Below are positions 1-9,612 of a DNA stretch of 64,000 nt, piece after piece. The translations under genes and the position numbers were made by a program. Under the pieces are notes generated by a model. That model was not told where the DNA came from and made no database searches. It worked only from the letters and a program-made list of their open reading frames with translations. Each line of letters starts with the position of its first letter. The stretch's first letter is position 1. Origin of the DNA: Aptenodytes patagonicus (lineage: Eukaryota > Chordata > Aves > Sphenisciformes > Spheniscidae); the NCBI RefSeq assembly GCF_965638725.1, contig NC_134949.1, forward strand, positions 119,225,794-119,289,793, given 5' to 3'.

Positions 1-745
1 TCATTTAGGATTTCAAGCATACCAAGTCCTTTGTTATTTAGAAGATTTCAGCCTCTGTGAGGGACATCAAATGACTACTTGTTATACAAAAGTATCAAAG
101 GGATCTTTTGACCTCTACTCTGTAAATACTGTTTCCACATACTACATGCTGAAAATAGAAACTGCCAATGTTTAGATCTAGTCAACCTAACTGTCTGTGA
201 TTGCTGTTTAAAAACACAAACCCCCAAAAACCTTAACTTAAAGATAGAACTAAATTGAATATACAAGTCAATTTGTGTGAAGACTTCTCACTTTGTTCAT
301 GTATACACGCAGCGATGCAGGATTCACTCCTACAGCTTGGAACAATCTATTCAAGTAACTTTCATGGATGACCTTGCTACCACTACTTCTACTACTTATG
401 TCTCCACCATTGTCAAGGGCTCAAACTCTCCTGCAATTCTGACTTATTAGTACCTTGACATTGTATTAGATTTGGCAAAGCTAAGTGCGTAAGTAGTCGT
501 GCAGACTTAAACTCACTATCCTGACAGAATAAGGCTTCCTGTAATTGAGGCTTAAACAGTGTTTTATTGTCCAATATAAAATGCCTACAGCTTCTCTTCC
601 CCAAGGAAGTATCTCTCTCTCTCTCTCTCTCTGTAGACTGCATATGTAATTTCATTCTGAAGAAAAATCATGCCAGTACAAGTCAAGCTGTAGTATCTGG
701 ACCCTAACTGTTGAAGCGTCACAAATAAATAGTTCCTCAGAACCT
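1..745 (+). other. Possible 3' UTR end of a convergent gene (JAM2 by synteny)
   Basis: No coding exon is recognisable here. On the plus strand there is an AATAAA at 724-729, followed about 20 bases later by a GT-rich stretch near 748-760, the layout of a cleavage and polyadenylation site. In human, JAM2 is convergent with ATP5PF and their 3' ends lie very close. I infer that this stretch may be the tail of the JAM2 3' UTR. Nothing in the sequence itself identifies the gene. A CT dinucleotide run sits at 612-632. Confidence 0.25.
612..632. repeat. (CT)n microsatellite
   Basis: An uninterrupted CT dinucleotide run of about 21 bases. It creates a spurious Arg-Glu repeat in a minus-strand open frame. 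Confidence 0.9.
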
Positions 746-1193
746 GAAGTGTTTGTGTCAATAGTTCATTTACAGAAATTTAAATCTCACAATCTCATTA
801 ACAGGTTTCAGTTGCTTCTATAAGAGTAACACTTCATCACTTGTGTGTTCACTGATGCAGTGTAGTATTAGCGTGTTTGTGCCTATGCTTTTGGCTGTGC
901 AGGTACCGTAGGGCTTTGCTACAGATTAGTGTTCATGGGGTTTTTTTCTGCAGAAGCTTTTTGGATGTGACAAACTCAGAAAAACAAGTAGTTCCTTCTT
1001 GGTGGATCACTACCGATGTTACAACTTCTCAGCACTAAAATGTAGGCTGGCAAAGGAGTTTTGCAGTTAGCACTGAGAAACGCTACTCACTCAGATGCCT
1101 CAGTCACTTGAAGAGTTGATGATCATAGCTAACTATGCTCACCATACAGTTAAGAACTTATTCACGCTTCTGAAATCAAACTGGAACACTGCA

Positions 1194-1270
1194 TTTATTA
1201 AGTTACAACTGGTGCCACGTTCAGCAACTCCATTGATGTACACTGCTGTTTGGTGTACAACCTGCAGAGA
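1194..1270 (-). terminator. ATP5PF: ATP5PF 3' UTR and poly(A) signal
   Basis: Downstream of the ATP5PF stop codon on the minus strand there is a canonical AATAAA at 1199-1194, about 72 bases past the stop. It is followed by a GT/T-rich stretch (about 1190-1170), so cleavage is likely near 1175-1185. This gives a very short 3' UTR, common for abundant nuclear-encoded OXPHOS subunits. Confidence 0.65.
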
Positions 1271-1299
1271 TCACTTTGGAGTCTCCTCAAAGTTGGGCT
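1271..1299 (-). CDS. ATP5PF: ATP5PF last coding exon (29 coding nt)
   Basis: Read on the minus strand, a pyrimidine-rich tract ends in an acceptor AG at 1301-1300. It is followed by nine codons and TGA, starting with a split codon (G from the previous exon plus AG). The codons read EPNFEETPK, which aligns with the DPKFE block at the C-terminus of human F6. It is far too short to be seen as an open reading frame, and was chosen because phase, splice site and homology all agree. Confidence 0.88.
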
Positions 1300-4200
1300 C
1301 TAAAGGAGGAAGGGGAGAGAGAGAAGAGTCGTATTAGTCTCTTTTTATTCCAGCCTCAAACACCACAATTCATCTGTTATTCAAACATTAAGTTGGCAAG
1401 CTAAAGCAAGCTCTTGTACACTGCAGTCTACACCACCGCTTACTTTGGTTGTTTCGGGGTGTGATTGGATGTGGGCAGCACTAATGACTAAACTATGCTG
1501 GAGACAGGTCTTTTCCACTCTAGAGGAGTTATGCATAAGGTTTAAGACAGACACACACCTCAGTAACATTCTGCTAAAACAGCTTTTAGCAACACCTGGG
1601 GTAGGGGAGAAGGCAGCAGAGAAACTGAAGAAGTCAACCAGAACGTTACTGGACACGACACTAGTATTTCCAACATAGCTCTGATACAAGAACAAGTAAC
1701 CAAGCTCTTCTTTCCTCTTCATTAGTCTCTTATAGCTGATTAACAGAATGGGGTGCACAATCTCAACTCCACTCAGCAAAAGATATTCTCCATATACAAG
1801 CACTGAGGAAGGAGTTCTTGATGTCAAAGGTGCAAACTCAGAAGGGTTAGGGCTTTTGACTGGTGGGCTATTAAAGCCTGTTCTCCTTGCTACAAAGAGT
1901 CTGAGAGGTAAGGCTCAGCTTATAGTAATCTTCACCAAGACAAAAAAATGAGTTTCTACCCATCTAGCCACTTAGTTTTGAAAACTTGTTGAAATTAGAT
2001 TAAGGATAGGCAACAGTGGTAAAAGAACACGGTCTCCCCCCCATCTTTGTTTTGTTCCTGTGGTCACACAAATTTTGTTTCATTATGAAAAAAATCCTAA
2101 ATTTTAATATGTATTGTTTCACATATTACATAGAAATAAAACTGAATATAAAGAAACCACATCCCTAAAACTGGGGGGGGGGGGGGGGGGGGGGGGGAGA
2201 GAAACACCATAGATCCTGCTTTACAGATGCTCTGTTTTATTTGCACCAGTAACAATTTGACACCAAATTCTTCCTTAATCCAACTGAAATACCACCAAAA
2301 AACAAAACGTTTTTAGGTGTGTTCCTAGTCTAAATTAGAATTTCCAGTTAGTCTGATCAGAATTACAAGTCACTGACTACAGTGGCTTGACCTTGGCTGG
2401 CTGCCAGATGCCCACTAAGCCTCACGCTCCCTCGCTCTTTCCCTCCCTCCCTCCACAGGAGGGTTGAGAATAGAGACAGCATTTTTAACCTCTTTTTTAA
2501 AGATGTTGTCACAGAGGCGTCACCAGCATCGCTGACTGGCTCAGCCGTGTCCTGCAGTGGGTCCATTTTGGAGCCGGCTGGAACTGGCTCTGTCCAGAGT
2601 GTGGACACCCCCTGGCCTCTCCTGATAGGGGCCACCCTTGCAGCCCCCCGCTACCAAAACCTTGTCACGTAAACCAAATACACTGGCAGGTTCAAAAGAT
2701 TGCTGAATCCCAGCTACCAGCTGCTTACAGCTTACGAGAAAGACAGCTTACCCCCCGCAAAACCTGACTTCAGCTAAAACTGCTTGTCAGCAATGAAGAC
2801 TTTGAGCTGTACTTACATAAGCAAGCAAAAGAAACAAAGAACTATAGAAATGAGCCTGTCCATAAAAAAAAATTAAGTTGCCTTTATGTCCTAAGGCAGA
2901 CAGAGTCTGTGCAGTTTCTTTGCATTCTCACTAAACCGATCGTCACAAGCGTTCTTCTTGTCATCGTCAATCTGGGTAATATGACAACATGCTAACACAA
3001 ACTTAGAGCAGTTAAGCAGAAGTCATAGCCAAATAACTGAAGGAAAAGGTTTAATATAATTTAGTCACAAAGTAATCATATGTAACAAAGTTAAGTTCTA
3101 TGTTCATTTTCTGAAATCACCGACTTTCCAGATGAGCTTACAAAATTTACAAATTGCAGTTTAGATGACGTAGACAACTGGTTTTCAAATTATAGTCTGC
3201 TGACCTCTTTGGGAGGATGAGAGAAAAAAAAAATAGAACAGTAGGCCCTGGGCTATTTCTATTTCTATTTGGGCTATTTCTTTAGGGTCTGTGAAGAGTA
3301 ATTAAGATAGCCTGATCTGACTGCAAGTTTTGTTAAGCATCAGTGTAAGTCAGTACACATCTCTACTGGAAAAGGCAAACAATCAGCAAAAGGAGTCAGA
3401 TGGAATCAGACGTGAACTGTGCGAAAGTAAGGAGATTCATCTTACATGAAATTAATGGTCCAAATAAAAACTAAATGGGCATTAATTAAGAAAACCGGTC
3501 AGTGAACATGTCCTTACTTGCAATTAGAAATTCAGTAAGATTGTTAACTCACCCTCAAATTTAAATTCTGGAAACTTGGTTAGATCTCCCTCACCATACG
3601 CCCGTTGAAGTCTAGCCAGGGATTCATTCATGTCTTTCTGAAACTCGGGGCCTGCATCAACAGGCCCTCCAGCTTGCCTAAAAAACATTAAAAGTTCTGA
3701 TTAACAGTTCAGTTCTGAAATTTCATGTGGAAGTTCTACATTTTCATGGCCATTTATGAACTAAAAACCTTTTTGACAACCAACTAAAGCAAACCATGTA
3801 AAACATTTCCAAAAGTCGAGATACGACACACCTTAGGGCCTACTTACCTTACACATAAACAAGGTTCTCAGGGTAAAGTACAGGCTTTCTACCATCAATG
3901 ATGAAAATCCAAGCTACAGAGGTAGCCTTCTGAGACATAAAACTACTGAGCATAGTAGTTTTATAGAAAGTTTTATAGTAGTTTATAGAAAGCCTGAGTA
4001 TCCAGGCTTTCAGGGCTCTTAGTTTCACTTGTTGCAGGTGTGATTTCCTAACAAAGTTGTGACTTGTACCTCTGCTATTCCTGAATTGGCGATCTTGGTT
4101 AGTAAAGCTTAACGTGTTTTGAATACTAAACAAGCAAAAAAACCCAAGAGACAGGGCGCCTTGCATTCATATAGATTCAGACAGGAATTTCTTGGGATAC

Positions 4201-5140
4201 AAATATAAAATAATTAAAATAGTAATTCTTTAGATTACCAGTGCTCAGTTGTACCAACGCAGATATCACCTGTGATTGGTAAAGCCACCAAAAATATGCC
4301 TCCCTACACAGGCTAGTTTGTAGGTGTGGAAACACACATCTTCCTCCAGTAGAACTAACAAGTGGCTTATTTCCTTCCCAAGGATAATTCCCAAGAATAA
4401 ATTACACAGAATTACTGTAGTTTTAGTTTCCTGTTAGGTAGTTCGTTCAAACATTACAAGAATCTAAGATTCCATTTGAATGAACTGCTTACTAGCTTAA
4501 GATGTTTAATGAATCAGCCTTATAGTTCCGTTAATTCTCAATTGCTTTTGGAAGCTATTTCCATTCAGCTTCTGGAAACAAGACTGAAGAACAGCTGTTT
4601 TCCCCAGACAAAAAAAAAAGGGGCTTTTTTTTTTTTTTTCTATTTACAGAGCACACAGATGGGTAAAAATTAACATACTGGTGTGTTCACATAGCGTGCA
4701 CAAAAGCTTAACTGAGTGCCTTAACTCCCCAAGAAGAATGACATCAGCTTTACTACTTTTTTTTTTTTTTTAAAGAGGAAAAAATGGACATTTTCTGTCA
4801 GGTATGCAAGAACAAGCCTTCTGACTTGTGACACTATCAGTAAGTGCTGCAGGAAAGCATACCTTAAGTATTTAGAGACCAACCTACAAAGCTAGCATAT
4901 TTTAGCATTTGTCAAAATCAACATTCTTCCCCCTTTTGCCATCAGCCTTAAAATAATTTCCTTTACTTACTTGCTCTTTGTGTTGTACTCTCTGATCTTG
5001 TCCAAGAAGAGCTTCTGAACTGGATCGAGCTCTTTTGTCTTGTTAAAGACAACAGCAGAAAGCCCTATGTTTCTGCGCAAGTGAATGGAAACAGCAGAGC
5101 GAAAAATGGAAGAAAGTCGCAGAATCTGTTGCAGAATCAT
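1271..5140 (-). CDS. ATP5PF: ATP synthase peripheral stalk subunit F6 (coupling factor 6), mitochondrial precursor
   Basis: Coupling factor 6 is part of the peripheral stalk that holds F1 against Fo in the mitochondrial inner-membrane ATP synthase. Coding exons, read on the minus strand, are 5140-4971, 3677-3553 and 1299-1271 (170+125+29 nt), giving 107 residues plus stop. The human protein has 108. The start ATG has A at -3. Residues 1-32 form a typical matrix-targeting presequence: hydrophobic with arginines at 8, 14, 22 and 23 and no acidic residue. The mature part begins at Asn33 by analogy with human and contains the conserved KELDPVQKLF and DKIREY blocks and the GGPVDAGPEFQ segment. There is a two-residue Thr-Lys insertion after Asn33-Lys34 relative to human. 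The C-terminus (EPNFEETPK) differs from the mammalian tail. The gene is head to head with GABPA and shares its promoter, which carries ETS/GABP sites expected for OXPHOS genes. Confidence 0.97.
1300..3552 (-). other. ATP5PF intron 3
   Basis: An intron with a GTGAGT donor at 3552 and an acceptor AG at 1301-1300. It is mostly unique sequence and contains the 25-base G run at 2173-2197. Several short open frames in both strands around 1381-1951 and 2363-2635 have no recognisable protein similarity. Confidence 0.85.
2173..2197. repeat. Poly(G) run of 25
   Basis: Twenty-five consecutive G on the plus strand, lying in the template for the ATP5PF pre-mRNA, which would therefore carry a C run. Homopolymers of this length are often mis-sized in assemblies. 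Confidence 0.95.
3553..3677 (-). CDS. ATP5PF: ATP5PF coding exon 3 (residues 57-98)
   Basis: Bounded by a TAG acceptor (3679-3678) and a GTGAGT donor (3552). It encodes residues 57 to 98 plus one base of codon 99, including the conserved GGPVDAGPEFQ and KFPEFKFE blocks of F6. Phase joins correctly to both neighbours. Confidence 0.96.
3678..4970 (-). other. ATP5PF intron 2
   Basis: An intron with donor GTAAGT at 4970. It contains homopolymer A/T tracts (4608-4640 and 4758-4772) and a small repeat-rich patch at 3940-4000, where a TTTATAGAAAG motif occurs twice. No other feature is seen. Confidence 0.85.
4971..5140 (-). CDS. ATP5PF: ATP5PF first coding exon (presequence and start of mature F6)
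   Basis: It encodes residues 1-56 plus two bases of Lys57: the mitochondrial presequence and the first part of mature F6. The exon starts at 5159 after an acceptor AG at 5161-5160, which directly follows a T17 tract on the minus strand. The 5' UTR within this exon is therefore only 19 bases. Confidence 0.97.
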
Positions 5141-5159
5141 GATGACACTAATGTTTTAG

Positions 5160-5696
5160 CTAAAAAAAAAAAAAAAAAGCCAAAACAGAAACAGGGAATT
5201 AGCTGGCTCTTTCCACAATGTAAATGCATACAGAAGCAAAAAATTTAGATCAGAGATGAGCTTTAAACCAGAAGCAACATTTAAACCCGCACGCACGCTG
5301 GGGTGAGAGCTCAAGCAGCCGCCGAGCCCAAAGAGCACCGTGCCACCCAGCACGCTGCTACTCCTCCCGTTCAACTGCGCACTGCCAACGACTTTGCCCG
5401 CGCCACCACCGAGACAAACAGGGAATTTCAGGTTTTGTCTCGTTTGAAGAAAAAGTAACAATTTTATCCCAGCCAAAGCCAGCAGCAGCATCGGCCGCCG
5501 GCCCTACCGCTCCCCCCCGCCTCTGCCTCCACCTCACCCGCCCCGGGAACCCCCCGCAGGCGGCGGGGCCGGGAGGAGCCGTCAGCCCCAGGGCCCGGAC
5601 GCCCCAAGCGCAAACCGAGGGAGGAGGAGGAGGAGGAGGAGCCGCCCCCCGGCACCCACCGGCGCCGCGGGGTCGCCCCGGCCCAGCTCCAGTCAC
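5160..5696 (-). other. ATP5PF intron 1 (in the 5' UTR)
   Basis: An intron between the non-coding first exon and the exon with the start codon. The donor is taken as AAG|GTGACT at 5696-5695; an alternative donor, CCG|GTGGGT, lies near 5660. Its 3' end is the uninterrupted T17 tract (5178-5162). Its 5' half is CpG-island sequence with a GGA/TCC triplet run at about 5618-5641. Confidence 0.6.
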
Positions 5697-5905
5697 CTTG
5701 GGAGAGCCGCCGCCACCGCCGCCCCGGGTCCGCCCCGCCCCGCCTCCCCGCGCAATGCACGCCGGGAAGCCGCCCCGGCCGCGCGACCCGGCGCCGCCGC
5801 AGCGCTGAGCCCCGCGGCCGCGCACACAGGCTCCCCGGGGCGGCGGCGCCCGCCTCCCCGCACGGCCCCGCTCAGCCGCCAACCGCGGGGAGAGGGAGCA
5901 CGGAA
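5697..5905 (-). other. ATP5PF: ATP5PF non-coding exon 1 (approximate 5' end)
   Basis: The 3' edge is a good donor (AAG|GTGACT). The 5' edge is estimated only, from the position of the ETS sites and a pyrimidine-start-like stretch (CTCTTTCCG, minus strand, 5910-5902). The transcription start cannot be fixed from sequence. Confidence 0.45.
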
Positions 5906-5929
5906 AGAGCCCGCCACCGACGGCTACCG

Positions 5930-5938
5930 CCGGAAGTG
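5930..5938 (+). promoter_or_regulatory. ETS/GABP binding site (CCGGAAGTG)
   Basis: A perfect match to the GABP consensus (A/C)CGGAAGTG on the plus strand. Its GGAA core at 5932-5935 is 17 bp from the opposing core at 5949-5952. Confidence 0.85.
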
Positions 5939-5947
5939 GGCGATACG

Positions 5948-5954
5948 CTTCCGG
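5948..5954 (-). promoter_or_regulatory. Second ETS/GABP site (CCGGAAG on minus strand)
   Basis: CTTCCGG on the plus strand, i.e. CCGGAAG on the minus strand. It points opposite to the site at 5930. Paired GGAA cores are the preferred target of the GABP alpha2-beta2 tetramer. Confidence 0.8.
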
Positions 5955-6009
5955 GTGAGGGGAAACGGTTGGGAGCGACAGGCGCCACCAGCCCCGCCCC
6001 CCGCCCGCG

Positions 6010-6015
6010 GATTGG
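6010..6015 (-). promoter_or_regulatory. Reverse CCAAT box (NF-Y type)
   Basis: GATTGG on the plus strand, embedded in the GC-rich promoter. A second CCAAT, in forward orientation, lies at 6117-6121 inside the presumed GABPA exon 1. Confidence 0.45.
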
Positions 6016-6033
6016 CGGCGCGCGGGGGCCGCC

Positions 6034-6045
6034 GGGAGCTGTAGT
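6034..6045 (-). promoter_or_regulatory. ZNF143/THAP11-type motif
   Basis: On the minus strand the sequence reads ACTACAGCTCCC, a close match to the ACTACAATTCCC core of the ZNF143/THAP11 promoter motif found in vertebrate housekeeping promoters. Confidence 0.5.
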
Positions 6046-8307
6046 TCCCGCCCCTGCGCGGGCGGTGGCGGTGTCGGCGCGCCCTCCCCGCCCGGGCCCG
6101 CGCTGGGCTGCGCTGCCCAATCCCGAGTGCGCGACGGCCTCCTCAGGGCGGCGGCGGCGGGACCCGCCGGAGCTCGAGGGCCGCGGCCGGCGGGAGGTGT
6201 CGTGCGGCCGCTCCGCTCGGGGCCGGGGCGGCGGACGGCGGACGGCGGCGGCGGGTGAGCGCGGCGCGGCCCGGCGGCCCGGCCCGTGTTTTGTTTCCGT
6301 TTCTCCCCGGCGCCGCGAGCCTCATTTCCGTTTCGGGTTCAAACAACGACGAGGCGCCGCGGGGAGGAGGAGGGGGGAAGCGGGCGGGGTGGCGGGGGGA
6401 GAACCGGTGCCTGCGGGGAGGAGCGGTCTCGCCCGGCCGCGGGTCTGCGCCGGCCGCTGGCCTGGCTGGCGGCGCCGCCCGCCCGCGGGAGGGCCCGTGG
6501 CGGCGGCCCTGCGGCCGGAGGAGCGGGCTGGGGCGCCCCGTCCCGAGGGGCTTCGGCGCCTCCGGGTCGGGTCGCCGGCAGCCCCGCCAGCGGGAAATGG
6601 AGCCGGCGGCGATCGGCTGCGGCGGGGCGCGGGGAAGGGCCCCGCGGGTAGCGCGGGGGCGCGGGGGGCGGGCGGAGGGTGAGGTCCTCCCGCAGCAGGT
6701 CCCGCGGTCGCGGCTGGGGGCGAGTCAGGCAGCCCGGGCCGAGGTCCGCGAGTCCTCTCCGGAGCGTAAAAACTTAACCCGCTTGTAAAAACTTGTTTGG
6801 GGTGAAAACTAAGAGGGTATTTGGCATCTTACTTCCTTTGCTTCCTGGTGTTCGGCCAGGTACGTGCTGCACAACCACTTCTCCCGGTTCGGATTTATTT
6901 TCTGACTTCTGACTGTTGATAAGGAAGGAGAACACTTGAAATCTGGCATGACTCCACCCCGTTTAGCGGTCCGCTGTCTTTGTCTTAAATCCCAACTGGC
7001 GGATAACTTGCAAAAGCTGATCTGTAAAGGACAGGTTGTCTGTTTGCGTTGGTCTTCACCAATTCGAATGATAAGGGGGGTGGGTAGTACCAAATGTCCC
7101 ACAAACAGCTGAACCACCAGAGCATCTCGGGAGCACAAATATCTCCAGTGATTGGGCTTCAGTGTCACTTGATAATGCATGTGGGCTCCAGTAGTTGCCC
7201 CCGCTTCACAATTGCTTGGTGGGATAACAAATGCCAATTACAGTAGTACAGTTTGTGCCTCTGTCGTGATGGGCTTGTTACTTGCTTAATTCCTTGTGTT
7301 CCAGGGAAAAGAAAAGATAGATCTTAACAGAACAATAGGTTTTCTCCCCTGATTGCAAATGCCAAACTGTAAAAGGTACTGGTGTTGTGCAGGGAAAAAA
7401 AGGCTCTGTTAACGGGTGCCTTCTCTTACATTAGTGGAGGTCTGCGTTGGGCATTATGGTCAGATTCCTTCTTGGATAACACGTTAAGTCTTAGGGCTTT
7501 TTAGGTTGAAGGAAAAATCAAAACAAACAGAAGGCTGTAACTTCCACAAATCAAGCACAGTTTTATATGTTCCTCCAAATAAATGCTGCTGTTGTGGTAT
7601 TCCTACCACATTGACCCTCCTAGCAAACCAGGCTGTTTGAGTTTTCTTGTTTCTCAGTAGCCCTCAGGGAAGGCTCAGGAAGCTTAGTCCCATCTGAACC
7701 TATGTACTCTTTCAATCTCTGCATCGTCCTGTAGCAACAAATTTTGCTAGACTTCGTGTGAAATGTTTATATCGTCAGGAGTCTCTATTCTAGCATAGGA
7801 AAGAGTGAATAATTTTCCCCATCAGGTTTCTCTGAACTGTTAATGACTCTACATGTATTCATAATGTTATTCTTCCTCTTTCCACCCGTCATCTCCCTTT
7901 CTTGCATCTGTGCTCAATGGAACCATCTTTCTTTCTCTTTCTGTATCTGCTGTCTGTGCCTGTGCTCCCCTCTCCTGCCTCCCCAGGGTAACCAGAAATG
8001 TAGTAGAGCCTGCGAGATGCAACTGCAAACCGCCTTTGAAGAGTGAGTGAACAGTGACTAGTCCAACTGCCAATTTGGAGTCCAATCAATAAGGACTTTA
8101 AATTGTCTTACCTAATTCTATACAGTTACTGCGCTGTTACAGTATTTACTCACAGCGTGTCACTTTGCGTTTACCAATATTGAATATTTTCTGCCAGAAA
8201 TGATTCAAGATGGTGAGTTCTTTCTGCAGGTCTGCACAGTTTTCTCAATAAATAAATAATAAGAAATCCTAGCCTAACCCCTTTTGTGACCTTACTGGTA
8301 AACTCAC

Positions 8308-8331
8308 AAAAAAAAAAAAAAAAAAAAAAAA
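8308..8331. repeat. Poly(A) run of 24
   Basis: A homopolymer within GABPA intron 1. No retrocopy with matching flanks is evident upstream, so it is annotated only as a simple repeat. Confidence 0.9.
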
Positions 8332-9588
8332 GGTAACTTATTCCTCTTGGTTTGGGGTTTTAATCTGATTGCTAATATAGGAAAGAATTTCCCCCCTTTT
8401 TTATGGTACCAGTTAGCTTCTTTGGGAGTTTTCAGTAAGGGACTCTGCTCAAACCTGAATTTCGAAAAATCTTTTAACAGTCAACGAGATCACCAATAAT
8501 CATGCAGGTGTCAGTTCTTTCAGATATTTAATTAAGCTTGTCAGCATTCTTCAGAAGTGGTGTTTCATTCTTCCCCATTTATCATGAAGATGATATACAA
8601 GATTAAGTGATATGGAAATGGGACTCCCAGGACTCTGTTCAGTGGCTGCTACCACTCCAGTTCAGTGGATCCTACCCTGGCAGTTAGGGGATTTTCACAG
8701 AGCCAGATCTGTGAGCAGAACAGATTCTGGTTTTGCTTCTAGTGGTGAGATATTAATGAGGTGCTGTTTACTTCCTGTCTAGCCCTAGTAGCTTCTTACA
8801 GATTGATACCACATGCAGCACTTGATTTCTTCAAAACTAATTTTACATAATAGTTTTTCAAGGAGATAATAAGATGAGTAGTTTGAATTTCTTTAAACCT
8901 TTTCTGTAACAACTGTACAACGTAGTTGGTTGCTATTCCTTTTGGGAAGTTTTAAAGTATAGTAAGTTCCCTTATTAACTTGTCTTTAATAAATTCTCTT
9001 ACTAACAGTTGGGTTTGGGATAGAGTAGTCCCTGGGAAAGAATGATTCCAGGATGGAAACCTTGCTAATTTCTTCTATTGTGGATATTTAAATAGCAGCA
9101 TGTTTTGCTTTTTCTACTGTTACTTTTTTTCCTCTGGACTCCTACTTCCTACTCCTCTTCCTGTGAGTTGGTGGCATTATTTATTGTAAACTGTTAATAT
9201 AATTTGGCCCAGTTCTTTATCGTATGTATTTCATACTTAAGATGTATGGGATGGTTAGTGAAACATGATAATATTATACAAACTATGTCTTTACAGACCA
9301 AAAGTTGTAATTCTTTCTTTCCCCTTTAACATTCCAACAGACTCCAGTATTCTACAGGGTGTGAAAATCTGCAGTGTCAATGAGAATATCGTCACAGAAT
9401 AGCTTTCCTTTTAATTGCTAACATATGGCATTAGTTTGGGACTTAACAAGATGCATTCATTATGCATGTATCATCAAGTGATTGCCCGTGAGAGGGATGG
9501 GTGGAAAGATGGGACAGTCAATAAACACTTTATTGTTGAGTTTATTTATCTATGAGGAAATCATGGATCTTCTGTCTAGCTTCCTTTT

Positions 9589-9612
9589 GCAGCATTTTAT
9601 GTAAAATGCTGC
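9589..9612. repeat. Perfect short inverted repeat (11-bp arms, 2-bp loop)
   Basis: Arms GCAGCATTTTA (9589-9599) and TAAAATGCTGC (9602-9612) are exact complements. A second, weaker palindrome (GCTTAAATTTATAAGC) follows directly. Confidence 0.75.

Larger units (their letters stand above)
5900..6060. promoter_or_regulatory. Bidirectional ATP5PF/GABPA promoter
   Basis: The core lies between the head-to-head first exons. It contains two strong ETS sites, a reverse CCAAT box (GATTGG, 6010-6015), GC boxes on the reverse strand (about 5992-6006) and a ZNF143/THAP11-type motif (6034-6045). No TATA box is evident, as expected for CpG-island housekeeping promoters. The same divergent arrangement is known in mammals, where the promoter depends on ETS/GABP sites. 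Confidence 0.85.
5960..6254 (+). other. GABPA: GABPA non-coding exon 1 (approximate 5' end)
   Basis: The 3' edge is the donor GCGG|GTGAGC with GT at 6255-6256. The 5' end is an estimate placed just downstream of the ETS pair. The exon is GC rich and contains no start codon in frame with GABPA. Confidence 0.55.
5470..6760. promoter_or_regulatory. CpG island spanning the divergent gene pair
   Basis: A sharply delimited block, very G+C rich with dense CpG dinucleotides, lying between AT-rich flanks. It covers the first exons of ATP5PF and GABPA. Long open frames here on both strands come from the lack of AT-rich stop codons and are not genes. Confidence 0.9.

Noticed and set aside
273-420. Minus-strand open frame of 49 codons ending at about 273
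   Set aside because: Preceded directly by a stop, no usable acceptor, and no recognisable protein.
396-430. Alternative ATP5PF last exon after an acceptor at 432-431 (minus strand), giving a tail FEPLTMVET
   Set aside because: In phase and with a good branch-point-like sequence, but the tail does not match the F6 family. The exon at 1299-1271 matches better, has a stronger pyrimidine tract and is followed by a poly(A) signal.
5358-6788. Open frames of up to 248 codons on both strands
   Set aside because: They lie in the CpG island, are made of Gly/Arg/Pro/Ala-rich low-complexity text and overlap each other on both strands; an effect of GC content.
8308-8331. A24 run as the tail of a processed retrocopy
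   Set aside because: No recognisable upstream gene copy and no flanking direct repeats were seen.
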